Shown one piece after another: positions 7,074 through 15,707 of a stretch of DNA of 64,000 nucleotides. The first letter of the stretch is position 1. Every line of letters begins with the position of its first letter. Both the position numbers and the translations under genes were made by a program. The stretch comes from Bog-756 sp963737625 (GTDB lineage Bacteria > Actinomycetota > Acidimicrobiia > Acidimicrobiales > RAAP-2). The DNA lies in assembly GCA_963737625.1 (NCBI GenBank), contig CAVTTK010000006.1, positions 191,141 to 255,140 on the forward strand, read 5' to 3'. A model generated the notes under the pieces. It ran no database searches and was not told where the DNA came from. It worked only from the letters and a program-made list of their open reading frames with translations.

Positions 7074-7924
7074 CCGAACCGACCGTTCACGTAGTCGAGG
7101 GTGCGGGGATCGGTCGGCTCGCTGAACAGCTTGGCCGTCGGGCCGAACTCGATGAGCTCACCCGCCTTGTCCTCACCCATCAAGAGGAAGGCACACCGGT
7201 CAGACACCCGCATGGCCTGCTGCATGTTGTGGGTCACGATGATGATGGTCACCCGGTGCTTGAGCTCGCCGACCAGTTCCTCGATCCGCTTGGTGGCGAT
7301 GGGGTCGAGCGCCGAGGTGGGTTCGTCCATCAACAGCACCTCGGGCTCCACGGCCAAGGCCCGGGCGATGCACAGCCTCTGCTGCTCCCCGCCCGACAGG
7401 GTGGAGGCGTGGGCCTTCAGTCGGTCCTTCACGCTGTCCCACAGGGCGGCGCCGATCAGTGCCGACTCGGCCGCCTCGTCCAGCAGTGGTTTCTTCCTCA
7501 CGCCGTTGAATTTGAGCCCGGCTACGGCGTTCTCGTAGATGCTCATGGTGGGGAAGGGGTTGGGACGCTGGAACACCATGCCCACCCGGCTGCGGAGCAG
7601 TGTGGCATCCGTGGATCCGGCGTTGACGTCGAGGTCGCCGAGCATGATCTGGCCCCCGACCTTGGCCGACCGCACCGTGTCGTGCATGCGGTTGAGGGCC
7701 CGCAGGAGGGTGGTCTTCCCCGAGCCCGAGGGCCCGATGAGGGCGGTGATCTCCCCTTCGTGGGCATCGAAACTCACGTCGCGCACCGCCGTTCGTCCGG
7801 CGAACGCCACGGACACGTCGTCCAACGACATCACGGGTTGGCCCACGGGTGGTTCCAACAGCACTTGCGCGGTATTCAACGAGAGTCCTTCTGTGGTGGA
7901 TGTCTTGGCGGCCGGATCAATCAT
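7070..7924 (-). CDS. pstB: Phosphate ABC transporter ATP-binding protein PstB
   Basis: ATPase that drives phosphate import by the PstSCAB complex on the inner face of the membrane. 284 residues: Walker A GPSGSGKTT, the PstB-type Q-loop MVFQRPNPFPTMSIYEN, signature LSGGEQQRL, Walker B VLLMDEPTSALDP, and H-loop VTHNM. ATG at 7922-7924 overlaps the pstA stop by 4 bp (ATGA). A ~30-residue N-terminal extension precedes the ABC domain. It is the last gene of the pstS-C-A-B operon; phoU does not follow, and the regulator gene lies convergent beyond it. Confidence 0.97.
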   Translation of the reverse strand: MIDPAAKTSTTEGLSLNTAQVLLEPPVGQPVMSLDDVSVAFAGRTAVRDVSFDAHEGEITALIGPSGSGKTTLLRALNRMHDTVRSAKVGGQIMLGDLDVNAGSTDATLLRSRVGMVFQRPNPFPTMSIYENAVAGLKFNGVRKKPLLDEAAESALIGAALWDSVKDRLKAHASTLSGGEQQRLCIARALAVEPEVLLMDEPTSALDPIATKRIEELVGELKHRVTIIIVTHNMQQAMRVSDRCAFLLMGEDKAGELIEFGPTAKLFSEPTDPRTLDYVNGRFG

Positions 7925-8835
7925 CGTCGCTCCCTCTGCATTCGTGCTGCGAGTACACGGCTTCCCACGCTCAGCACCAGGACGATCACCATGAGTAGGA
8001 GCGCGGCGCCCCAGGCCACCTGGACGAGGTCGTCGTAAGGCTGACTGCTGTAGTTGTAGATGAGGATGGGCAGAGCCTCCATGGGTTTGGTCGGGTTCCA
8101 CTGGAGATACTGGTTGCCGAAGATGGTCAGCAGGAGGGGAGCCGTCTCCCCGATCCCGCGGGCCACGGCCAGGAGGACCCCGGTGATGATGCCGGGTAGG
8201 GCGGCGGGGATCACCACCCGGCGGGCGATGGTGGACCGCCTGGCCCCGAGGGCCAGGCCCGCCTCGCTCAGATGGGCCGGAACACCCCGGATGGCCGTCT
8301 CGCCGGCCCGCATGATCACCGGCAGCATGATGATGCCGATGGCGAAGGCGCCGGCCAGGCCGCTGTAGCCGCCGAAGTTCCGCACGATGGCGATGTACCC
8401 GAAGATGCCGATGGTGATCGACGGCACGCCGGTCATCACGTCGGCCATGAACCGGATGCCGGCGGCGATCTTCCCGTCCGATTCGGCCAGGAACAGTCCG
8501 CACAGAAGCCCCACCGGCACCGTGACCGCGGTGGCGATTACGGCGATCTCCACCGTCCCCACGATGGCGTTCCACACGCCACCTCCGGGAATGCCCTCGG
8601 GCACGGTGACCTTGGTGAAGAAGTCCACGTTCCAGGCGGGCAGGCCCTTGATGACGACATAGACCACCACGGCCACGAGGGGCACGATGGCGATGCCCAG
8701 CGCGATCCAGCACAGGACGATTGCTGTACGCGAGTAGGCCTTGCGCCGCTTGAGCGACGCCGCGGCCACATCCTGGATGAGGGCCCGCCGCTGGAGGATC
8801 GGATCAACCGAGGCGTCGAAGCTGAGTGTGGTCAT
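7921..8835 (-). CDS. pstA: Phosphate ABC transporter permease PstA
   Basis: 304 residues, about six membrane segments. The binding-protein-dependent permease motif (EAA loop) reads GARRSTIARRVVIPAALPGIITG, in the position that contacts PstB; the N-terminal cytoplasmic part is about 35 residues. It forms the phosphate channel with PstC. Its ATG (8833-8835) overlaps the pstC stop by one base (TGATG) and its stop overlaps pstB by four, so the three genes are translationally coupled. Confidence 0.96.
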   Translation of the reverse strand: MTTLSFDASVDPILQRRALIQDVAAASLKRRKAYSRTAIVLCWIALGIAIVPLVAVVVYVVIKGLPAWNVDFFTKVTVPEGIPGGGVWNAIVGTVEIAVIATAVTVPVGLLCGLFLAESDGKIAAGIRFMADVMTGVPSITIGIFGYIAIVRNFGGYSGLAGAFAIGIIMLPVIMRAGETAIRGVPAHLSEAGLALGARRSTIARRVVIPAALPGIITGVLLAVARGIGETAPLLLTIFGNQYLQWNPTKPMEALPILIYNYSSQPYDDLVQVAWGAALLLMVIVLVLSVGSRVLAARMQRERR

Positions 8836-9845
8836 CAGGCCACCGCCACCGAGGCCGCCGAGGCGACGACATCAGTACCGCCGGAACCGCCGCCGCTCCG
8901 GGCCGACGAGCGCACGAGCATCCGTGCCGCGGCGTTCACGGCGATGCCGATGACCAAGAGCACCAGGCCGGCACCGAACAGGGCACTGAGCTCGGTGCCG
9001 GTCGCCTCACCGAAGTTGTTGACGATGAGCGAAGGCAGCGTGGCCGCTGCGCTCTTGACGGAGTGGGCGATGTAGGGCGAGTTGCCGATGACCAGGGCCA
9101 CGGCCACGGTCTCCCCCAGTGCCCTCCCGGTGGCCAGCGTGAACGCACCCAGGAGCCCGGTACGGGAGCCGGGCACCACCACCTTGCGGAGCACCTGCCA
9201 CCGGGTGGCGCCGAGGGCCATCGCCCCCTCGACCTGCTCGTTGGGCACCACGGCCAGAACGTCCCGGGAGATGGCCACCATGGTGGGGAGGATCATGATG
9301 AAGAGGATCACCCCGGCGAGCAGCAACCCGACACCCTCGTTGGGCCCGTTGAACAGCCCGGTCCACCCGAGCACCGAGGTGAGGAAGGGTTCGACGTACT
9401 CGCGGAACAGCGGGGCCAGCACGATGAGACCCCACAGGCCGTAGACCACGCTGGGCACGGCGGCCAGGAGCTCCACGGCCGATGACAGCCCGGCCCGGAG
9501 CCGATGGGGGACGAGGTAGGCCAGCGCCAGTGCCGTCCCTAGGCCGATGGGAACGGCCAGCACCACGGCGATGGCCGTCGTCTCGATGGTGCCGAGGATG
9601 AAGGGGAGGAGCCCGTACTGCTGGTTGTTGGGGTTCCAGGTCTTCTGGATGATCCAGGAGAAACCGAGGGTGGAGAAAGCCGGGCGGGCCTGGACGATAA
9701 TCGAGACGATGTACCACACCACGAGGGCCACGAAAATGGCCACCACAGTGGCCAACAACCCCCGGTAGACGCCGTTGGAGAGGGCGAAGCGCCCGCCGCG
9801 CTTCGCCCCTTTCCCCGGCTCGGGCATGGTGGTGGTCACGGCCAC
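8835..9845 (-). CDS. pstC: Phosphate ABC transporter permease PstC
   Basis: 336 residues with about six membrane segments and the EAA-type loop GATRWQVLRKVVVPGSRTGLLG. Partner of PstA in the phosphate channel. The large periplasmic loop between the first two membrane segments (about residues 55-75, with WIIQKTWNPNNQQYG) is typical of PstC. Start is GTG at 9843-9845, with further candidates GTG 9837-9839 and ATG 9825-9827; none has an obvious ribosome binding site. The pstS frameshift lies 90 bp upstream, so coupling to pstS depends on the true pstS end. Confidence 0.95.
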   Translation of the reverse strand: MAVTTTMPEPGKGAKRGGRFALSNGVYRGLLATVVAIFVALVVWYIVSIIVQARPAFSTLGFSWIIQKTWNPNNQQYGLLPFILGTIETTAIAVVLAVPIGLGTALALAYLVPHRLRAGLSSAVELLAAVPSVVYGLWGLIVLAPLFREYVEPFLTSVLGWTGLFNGPNEGVGLLLAGVILFIMILPTMVAISRDVLAVVPNEQVEGAMALGATRWQVLRKVVVPGSRTGLLGAFTLATGRALGETVAVALVIGNSPYIAHSVKSAAATLPSLIVNNFGEATGTELSALFGAGLVLLVIGIAVNAAARMLVRSSARSGGGSGGTDVVASAASVAVA

Positions 9846-9882
9846 CGGTACTCGGTCACATCAGGCAGGTGGCCTCGCAGAC

Positions 9883-11068
9883 TCACTTGGTGAGGAGCAC
9901 CTTGCCGGTCGGGCCCTTGACCGTGAGCAGCGTGTGACCGCACCTGGTTCTGGACCGCCGGGGGCAGCGGCACGTAGTCGAGCGAAGCGGCGAGGCTCTG
10001 GCCGCCGCCGGTGTGGGTGGTCCAGTCCAGCACCTTGACCACGGCGGCACCGGTGCTCTGGTTGGTCTGCTTCTGGAGCAGGATGGCCCAGCTGTAGCCC
10101 GAGATCGGGTAGCTGCCCTTGCCCGGACCGTTCACGATGGAGAAGTTGGTGGGCGAGAGTCCGGTCTTGGACGCGGCATCAGCGGCCACCGACTTGAGCG
10201 ACGGGGTGACGAACAGCCCGGCCTTGTTCTTGATGGAGGCGTAGGTGAACTTGTTCTGGATGGCGTAGGCCAGCTCCACGTAGCCGATGGAGTAGGGCGT
10301 GGATTTGATACTGGAGGCCACACCGGAGTTCTTCGGCGACTGCACGGCCGACGACGGCCAGGCGATGGTCTTGCTCACCCCCAGCGTCCAGGCAGTAGCG
10401 GCCGGGCCACCGAGTGAGTTCAGATAGTTGGTGAAGATGTAGGTGGTCCCCGAGCTGTCAGCCCGGACTTCGGGGACGATGGTCTGCGCCGGGAGCGACA
10501 CCCCCGGGTTGGTGGCCTTGATCTGCGAGGCGTTCCACTTGGTGATGTTGCCCTCGAAGATGCCCACCAGGGTGGGCCCGGTGAGCCGGAGCTGCTTGGT
10601 CACGCCCGGGAGGTTGTAGGACACGGTGACGCCACCGAGGGTGTCCGGGACCTGGAGGACCGGGCCTGAGGAGGCCGGCACCTTGGCCAGGTCGGAGGAC
10701 GACATGGGCACGTCAGAGGCGGCGAAGTTCACCGTGCCGGCCTGGAACGAGGTGATGCCCTGGCCGGAGCCCACGCCCTGGTAGTTGACCTGCACCCCGG
10801 GGTTCTTGCCGGTGTAGGCGTAGAACGCGCTGGTGAAGAAGGGCTGGACGAAGGTGGAGCCCGCGGCCTGGATGGAGGCGGCGGGCGCCTTCAGGTCGGC
10901 GGCGATGTACTGCGAGTTGTTGGCGGCGAGGGTGGTGGTCGTCGCCCCTGCGGTCGTCGCACCGACCGTTGAGAGGAGGGTTCCGGCGGCGACGAGGGAC
11001 GCCACTGCCACCAGCGTCTTCTTCCGCCGGGTCCCCGTTGTCGCCTGAGGGATCATGTCTGAGTCCAC
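9883..11068 (-). CDS. pstS: Phosphate-binding protein PstS, with an apparent frameshift near the C-terminus
   Basis: Periplasmic/extracellular phosphate receptor of the Pst importer. A basic start (GTRRKK) plus a hydrophobic stretch to about residue 45 is a signal peptide. Phosphate-loop segments are visible: IQAAGSTFVQPFF, NFAASDVPMSSSD and RADSSGTTYIF. After YVPLPPAVQNQVR (about 9938) the frame reads nonsense, whereas the next frame gives TLLTVKGPTGKVLLTK and a stop at 9883-9885, exactly the usual PstS ending. One extra base between 9934 and 9937 explains this. Without a correction the frame runs to 9836, overlapping pstC. I therefore give the corrected end (about 394 residues). It could be an assembly error or a genuine mutation that alters only the last ~16 residues. 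GTG at 11068 has GGAGG 11 bp upstream. Confidence 0.9.
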
Positions 11069-11170
11069 TGGTGCCCGAACCTCCGTGAGTTGATGCTGAG
11101 AGTTGACGCTCGACCCTGGTGGACGAGGTCAGGGCGCATCCAACGCCCCGCAAGGACCGTACCGATCGGA

Positions 11171-11210
11171 AGTGAACGTCCGGCAAACCTGCGGTGAACT
11201 CAGCACGAAC
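11171..11210 (-). promoter_or_regulatory. PHO box upstream of pstS
   Basis: Read on the minus strand: units GTTCACC at 11193-11199, GTTTGCC at 11182-11188 and GTTCACT at 11171-11177, spaced exactly 11 bp, with a weaker GTTCGTG at 11204-11210 as a possible fourth. This is the direct-repeat architecture bound by PhoP in Streptomyces and RegX3 in mycobacteria under phosphate limitation. It lies about 100 bp upstream of the pstS start, fitting activation of pstSCAB. Confidence 0.85.
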
Positions 11211-11297
11211 ACTGCGTGCTCTTGCGATGAATTGGCCACCCGGCCCTGCCCAGAGGGGTGGAACGACCACCGGGCGTACGGTGCGAACCGGGCAGCG

Positions 11298-13121
11298 TCA
11301 GGGTGCGGGCGAGCCGACGTCTCCCTCGTGCTGGTGCCGCAGCACCCGGAGCAGCTCCTCATAGGGGCCGAGAACATAGGCCTGGTCGCCCGGGGCGAAG
11401 CGTGTGTCCCGTCGGGGCGGATGCTCGAGCTGCCCGCCGGCGGCGGCCCGGCTGAGGGCGATGACGCGGGTCTGGGCGGGCAGGTCCACCATGGCCAGTC
11501 CGTCGAGGCCGCGGCCCGGGGCCACGGTGAGCCGGCCCACCAAGAAGGCCTGCTCGGCAACGTCGAAGGAGCCGAGGATGTCCAACCCCAGAGCGGCGCC
11601 CACGAACCGGGGCGCGGCGATGGCCGAGGTGGAGCGGACATGACGGAAGTCGAAATGGTGCTCGACGGTATGGCCCAGCTCACGGTCGAACACCCGCAGT
11701 ACCACCGGCACGTTGAGCCAACGCTCCCCGAGGTAGTCGCGGACGGCGAGGCCGGTCTCGATGTTGGTCAGGTCGTCACTGGTGAGCACGGCCACCGCCG
11801 CCGCCGAGTGCACGTTGGCGTCCTCCAGGGTCTGGCGTTGCGTGGCGTCGGCGATGAGCACGGGGGCGCCCAGGGCGCGGGCCTGGTTGAGGAACCGGTT
11901 GTGCTCGCTGCGCTCCACCACCACGACCTCGCGACCCTCGTTGTGCAGACCCTCCAGCACGCGGATGCCCACCGAGCCGAGTCCGATCACCACCACGTGG
12001 CCCTCCAGGCCGACCAGCTGCTGGCGGCCGAGGGACTGTTCGATGCGCCACGACACCAGCACGTTGGTGATCAGGGCGAACACCGTGGTCAACAACGTGG
12101 CGCCTCCGGCGATCAACAGGATCCCGAAGATCTCCATGGCCGTCGACTGGTCGGCGAAGGAGAAGTCGCCGTAGCCCACCGTGGAGATGGTCTCCACGGT
12201 GAAGTAGAGGGCGGTCAGGACGGTCATGTGGCCACCGTGGGGGAGACGGTAGGCCAGGCGGAGGATGATGGTGGACAGGACGATCAGGGTGGAGGCGGCC
12301 ACGATGGCGAAGCGCAGGGCGCTGTTGTCGTCGGAGGCCAGCAGCGAGACGATCCGCTTGAGCAGCCCGGCGCCGGCGTGGTGGTGGTGGTGCGCCTGCA
12401 GCCCCGAGCCGTCGTCGCCGCCCTTGTGGGGCAGGATGCCGGCTGCCTCCAACTCGTCCGGCGTGCCCAGCACGGTGACCTTGTCACCCACGTGCACCTG
12501 GTAGTCCCGCCCGGGACAGGCCACCGTGGGCGAGCCGTCGGCCGGCACGACGGCGATGGGGGCCAGGGCGCCGAACAGGGCCCGGAGCGTGGCGAACCGG
12601 GCCACCTCCACCTCGGAGGTCATGAACTGGGTCCCCCCGAACTCGATCTGATAGGAGTCGCGGCCCAGACAGGCCTCCACGATGGACGGGGCGGCCAGGG
12701 AGGCCACGTCGAGGACGGTTCCGGGTCCGGTGACGTCGCCCACCGCCGCCCCCACGGCGGCGTTGGCCAGCTGGACCACCACGCGGATGTCCGGCCGGCG
12801 CTCACTGACCAGCAGGGCGGTCTCCAGCGTCTCGACCTCGGTGGGCTCGGCACAGACGACGGCCCGGGCCCGGGCCAGTCCGGCCCGGTCGAGGAATCCG
12901 CCGATGCGGGGGCTGCCGACGATGAATGGGATCTCCCAGGCCTCGACGATCCGGACCAGTCGGGGATCCGGGTCCTCGTCCACCACCACGACGTCGACCC
13001 CGGCCTGATGGAGCTGCTCCACCATCCGCAGGCCGACTCCCTGGAGACCGCACACGATGACGTGGCCCTCCCAGTCGGCCACCGGCGCTCGGTCCATCCC
13101 CGTATGGTGCCCCAGCAGCAT
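11298..13121 (-). CDS. Two-TM potassium channel with RCK (TrkA-N) domains on both sides
   Basis: 607 residues: RCK/TrkA-N-type domain one (about 18-230, GHVIVCGLQGVG), a His-rich stretch (about 244-248) followed by a membrane segment (272-290), pore helix and K+ selectivity filter TVGYGD (314-319), second membrane segment (330-355), then a second TrkA-N (about 374-500, GHVVVIGLGSVG) and TrkA-C-like end. RCK domains bind NAD(H) or nucleotides and gate K+ flow. An N-terminal RCK before a two-TM pore is less usual than the MthK order (pore then RCK). Start: ATG at 13119-13121, with ATG 13095-13097 (MDRAP) also possible; no strong ribosome binding site. It diverges from lon. The C-terminus reaches within ~100 bp of the PHO box of pstS, which reads the other way. 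Confidence 0.88.
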   Translation of the reverse strand: MLLGHHTGMDRAPVADWEGHVIVCGLQGVGLRMVEQLHQAGVDVVVVDEDPDPRLVRIVEAWEIPFIVGSPRIGGFLDRAGLARARAVVCAEPTEVETLETALLVSERRPDIRVVVQLANAAVGAAVGDVTGPGTVLDVASLAAPSIVEACLGRDSYQIEFGGTQFMTSEVEVARFATLRALFGALAPIAVVPADGSPTVACPGRDYQVHVGDKVTVLGTPDELEAAGILPHKGGDDGSGLQAHHHHHAGAGLLKRIVSLLASDDNSALRFAIVAASTLIVLSTIILRLAYRLPHGGHMTVLTALYFTVETISTVGYGDFSFADQSTAMEIFGILLIAGGATLLTTVFALITNVLVSWRIEQSLGRQQLVGLEGHVVVIGLGSVGIRVLEGLHNEGREVVVVERSEHNRFLNQARALGAPVLIADATQRQTLEDANVHSAAAVAVLTSDDLTNIETGLAVRDYLGERWLNVPVVLRVFDRELGHTVEHHFDFRHVRSTSAIAAPRFVGAALGLDILGSFDVAEQAFLVGRLTVAPGRGLDGLAMVDLPAQTRVIALSRAAAGGQLEHPPRRDTRFAPGDQAYVLGPYEELLRVLRHQHEGDVGSPAP

Positions 13122-13269
13122 TTCTGCCGGATTGCCGGAGTGTTTCAGGTAAAAGCGCTGGCGCGGAGGCCCAGGCCAGGCACCCAGGGGAATACACGTT
13201 CGCCTCTCCTGTTTACCTTCCCACAGCTTTACCTTTCCGTAGCCGATGCCGGCGACACCTGGAGGAACC

Positions 13270-15669
13270 ATGGACGAGACGACCGACGAGACGACCGACG
13301 GGACGACCGGGGACAACCGGTCGGCCACGTCTCAGAACCTGCCCCTGCTGCCCCTGACCTCGGGGGTGGTCCTGCCGGGCATGGTGTTCACCATGGCCCT
13401 CGAGTCCGAGGAGGCCAAGGCGGCCGCCGAGGCGGCCGAGGCGGCCGGCGGCCACTTCGTCATCGTGCCCTTCATCGACGGCCGGTACTCGACGGTCGGC
13501 GTGGTGGCCGAGGTGATGGAGAAGGGCGACCTGCCCGGCGGCATGCCGGCGGTGGCGGTGCGGGGCGTGGAGCGGGCCCGCCTGGGCACGGCCGTGCCCG
13601 GCACGGGGCGGGCCCTGTGGGTCGAGGTGGAGATCCTGGCCGACGAGGAGCCCTCTGATGAAGCGGCCGAACTGGCCCGCGAGTACCGGGCCGTGGTGGA
13701 GAACATCCTGGTCAGCCGCGGGGCCGGACGCCTGGCCGAGCGCTTGGGCGACGTCACCGAGCCCGGCCGGGTGGCCGACATGGCCGGCTACTCGCCCGAC
13801 CTGTCCCTGGCCCAGAAGGTGGAGGTCCTGGAAACCCTGGACGTGGTGGCCCGTCTGCGGACGGTCATCGCCTGGTCCCGTGAGGTCCTGGCCGACCTGA
13901 CGCTGCGCGAGCGGATCAAGACCGACGTCGAAGAGGGAATGGAGAAGACCCAGCGCGAGTTCCTGCTGCGCCGCCAGCTCGAGTCGATCAAAAAGGAGCT
14001 GGGCCAGATGGGCTCGGGGGCCGAGGACGAGCCCGACGACTACCGGACCAAGGCCGAGCAGCGCGACCTCCCCGAAGGCGTGCGCAAGGCGGTGGACCGC
14101 GAGATCGACAAGCTGGAGCGGATGAGCGAGCAGAATCCCGAGCACGGATGGATCCGCACCTGGCTCGACACCGTGTTCGAGCTGCCCTGGGGCGAACAGT
14201 CCGAGGACCGGCTGGACGTGGTGGAGGCGGCCCGCATCCTCAACGAGGACCATGACGGACTGGACGATGTGAAGGATCGCATCCTCGAGCACCTGGCCGT
14301 GCGCAAGCTGCAGTCCGAGCGGGGACTGGCCCCGGTGTCCGGCAGGGGTGCCGGCGCCATCCTGGCGCTGGTCGGTCCCCCCGGGGTGGGCAAGACGTCG
14401 CTGGGTGAGTCGGTGGCCCGCGCCCTCGGGCGGTCGTTCGTCCGGGTGGCCCTGGGCGGGGTGCGCGACGAGGCCGAGATCAGGGGTCACCGGCGCACCT
14501 ACGTGGGGGCCCAGCCGGGACGGCTGGTCCGCGCCCTGCGCGAGGCCGGCACCATGAACCCGGTCATCCTGCTCGACGAGGTGGACAAGCTCGGCGGGGA
14601 CTACCGCGGCGACCCGTCATCAGCCCTGCTGGAGGTGTTGGACCCGGCGCAGAACCACACATTCCGGGACCACTACCTCGAGGTCGAACTGGACCTGTCC
14701 AAGGTGCTGTTCATCGCCACGGCCAACATGATCGACACCATCCCCGGGCCCCTGCTCGACCGGATGGAGGTCATCCGCCTGGACGGTTACACCGAGGACG
14801 AGAAGGTGGCCATCGCCCGCCACCATCTGGTCGGCCGGCAGTTGGAGCGGGCCGCCCTGGGTGCCGACGAGGTGACCATCTCCGACGACGCCCTGCGCAC
14901 GGTGGTCGGTGACTACACCCGAGAGGCCGGCGTGCGGACGCTCGAGCGCGAGCTCGGACGCCTGCTGCGCAAGGTGGCCTCACGGATCGCCTCCGCCGAG
15001 GTGGAGACACCACTGGCCATCGATGCCGACCAGGTCCGTGAGTGGTTGGGCCGGCCCCGCTTCTTCTTCGAGGCCGCCGACCGCACCGCAGTGCCGGGTG
15101 TGGCCACCGGCCTGGCCGTGACGGGGGCCGGCGGCGATGTCCTGTACGTCGAGGCTTCCATGATGGACGGTCCCGAGGGCCTGACCCTGACCGGGCAGTT
15201 GGGGGACGTGATGAAGGAGTCGGCGGAGATCGCCCTGTCCTACGTGCGGTCCCACACCGAGCAGTTGGGCATCGACCCGGCGGCCTTCGCCGGAAAGCGG
15301 TTCCACCTGCACGTCCCGGCGGGCGCCATTCCGAAGGACGGGCCGTCGGCCGGGGTCACCATGACCACGGCCCTGGTCAGCCTGCTGCGGGACACACCGG
15401 TGGACTCAGTGGTGGGGATGACCGGGGAGGTCACCCTGCAGGGTCGGGTGCTGCCCATCGGCGGCGTGCGCCAGAAGGTGCTGGCCGCCCACCGGGCCGG
15501 TCTCACCACAGTCATCCTCCCCGTCCGCAACGGGCCCGATCTCGAGGACGTGCCCGAAGCGGTGCGCGACGAGATGACCTTCCATCTGGCCACCGAGATC
15601 GGCGAGGTGCTCGAGGCCGCTCTGGTGAAGGGGCCGGGTGCGGCCGTGGGCGCCCCCGTGGCGGCCTGA
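13270..15669 (+). CDS. lon: ATP-dependent protease Lon
   Basis: 799 residues. N-terminal LON substrate domain (about 25-220), AAA+ module with Walker A GPPGVGKTS (about 371-379) and Walker B VILLDEVDKLGGDY, and C-terminal peptidase with the catalytic Ser in KDGPSAGVTMTTALVS and Lys in GRVLPIGGVRQKVLAAHRAG. It degrades unfolded and regulatory proteins in the cytoplasm. The ATG at 13270 follows GGAGGA at 13261-13266. The first residues form an acidic Thr repeat (DETTDETTDGTTGD), not part of the family core. Upstream, TTTACCTT is repeated at 13212-13219 and 13228-13235 (16-bp spacing), which may be regulatory. A hairpin follows the stop. Confidence 0.97.
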   Translation: MDETTDETTDGTTGDNRSATSQNLPLLPLTSGVVLPGMVFTMALESEEAKAAAEAAEAAGGHFVIVPFIDGRYSTVGVVAEVMEKGDLPGGMPAVAVRGVERARLGTAVPGTGRALWVEVEILADEEPSDEAAELAREYRAVVENILVSRGAGRLAERLGDVTEPGRVADMAGYSPDLSLAQKVEVLETLDVVARLRTVIAWSREVLADLTLRERIKTDVEEGMEKTQREFLLRRQLESIKKELGQMGSGAEDEPDDYRTKAEQRDLPEGVRKAVDREIDKLERMSEQNPEHGWIRTWLDTVFELPWGEQSEDRLDVVEAARILNEDHDGLDDVKDRILEHLAVRKLQSERGLAPVSGRGAGAILALVGPPGVGKTSLGESVARALGRSFVRVALGGVRDEAEIRGHRRTYVGAQPGRLVRALREAGTMNPVILLDEVDKLGGDYRGDPSSALLEVLDPAQNHTFRDHYLEVELDLSKVLFIATANMIDTIPGPLLDRMEVIRLDGYTEDEKVAIARHHLVGRQLERAALGADEVTISDDALRTVVGDYTREAGVRTLERELGRLLRKVASRIASAEVETPLAIDADQVREWLGRPRFFFEAADRTAVPGVATGLAVTGAGGDVLYVEASMMDGPEGLTLTGQLGDVMKESAEIALSYVRSHTEQLGIDPAAFAGKRFHLHVPAGAIPKDGPSAGVTMTTALVSLLRDTPVDSVVGMTGEVTLQGRVLPIGGVRQKVLAAHRAGLTTVILPVRNGPDLEDVPEAVRDEMTFHLATEIGEVLEAALVKGPGAAVGAPVAA

Positions 15670-15677
15670 CGGTCGGC

Positions 15678-15704
15678 GCCCCGGTGGGGAGAGGCCGCCG
15701 GGGC
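15678..15704. terminator. Hairpin between convergent lon and alpha/beta hydrolase genes
   Basis: GCCCCGG (15678-15684) pairs with CCGGGGC (15698-15704) around a 13-base loop, in the 38-bp gap between two convergent genes; likely a two-way terminator, though without U-tracts. Confidence 0.4.
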
Positions 15705-15707
15705 CGG

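Noticed and set aside
11103..13658. Very long plus-strand open frame (about 850 codons) opposite the K+ channel gene
   Set aside because: It is antisense to a convincing channel gene with TVGYGD and two RCK domains; the antisense translation is His/Gly/Glu-rich with no domain, a known effect of high GC.
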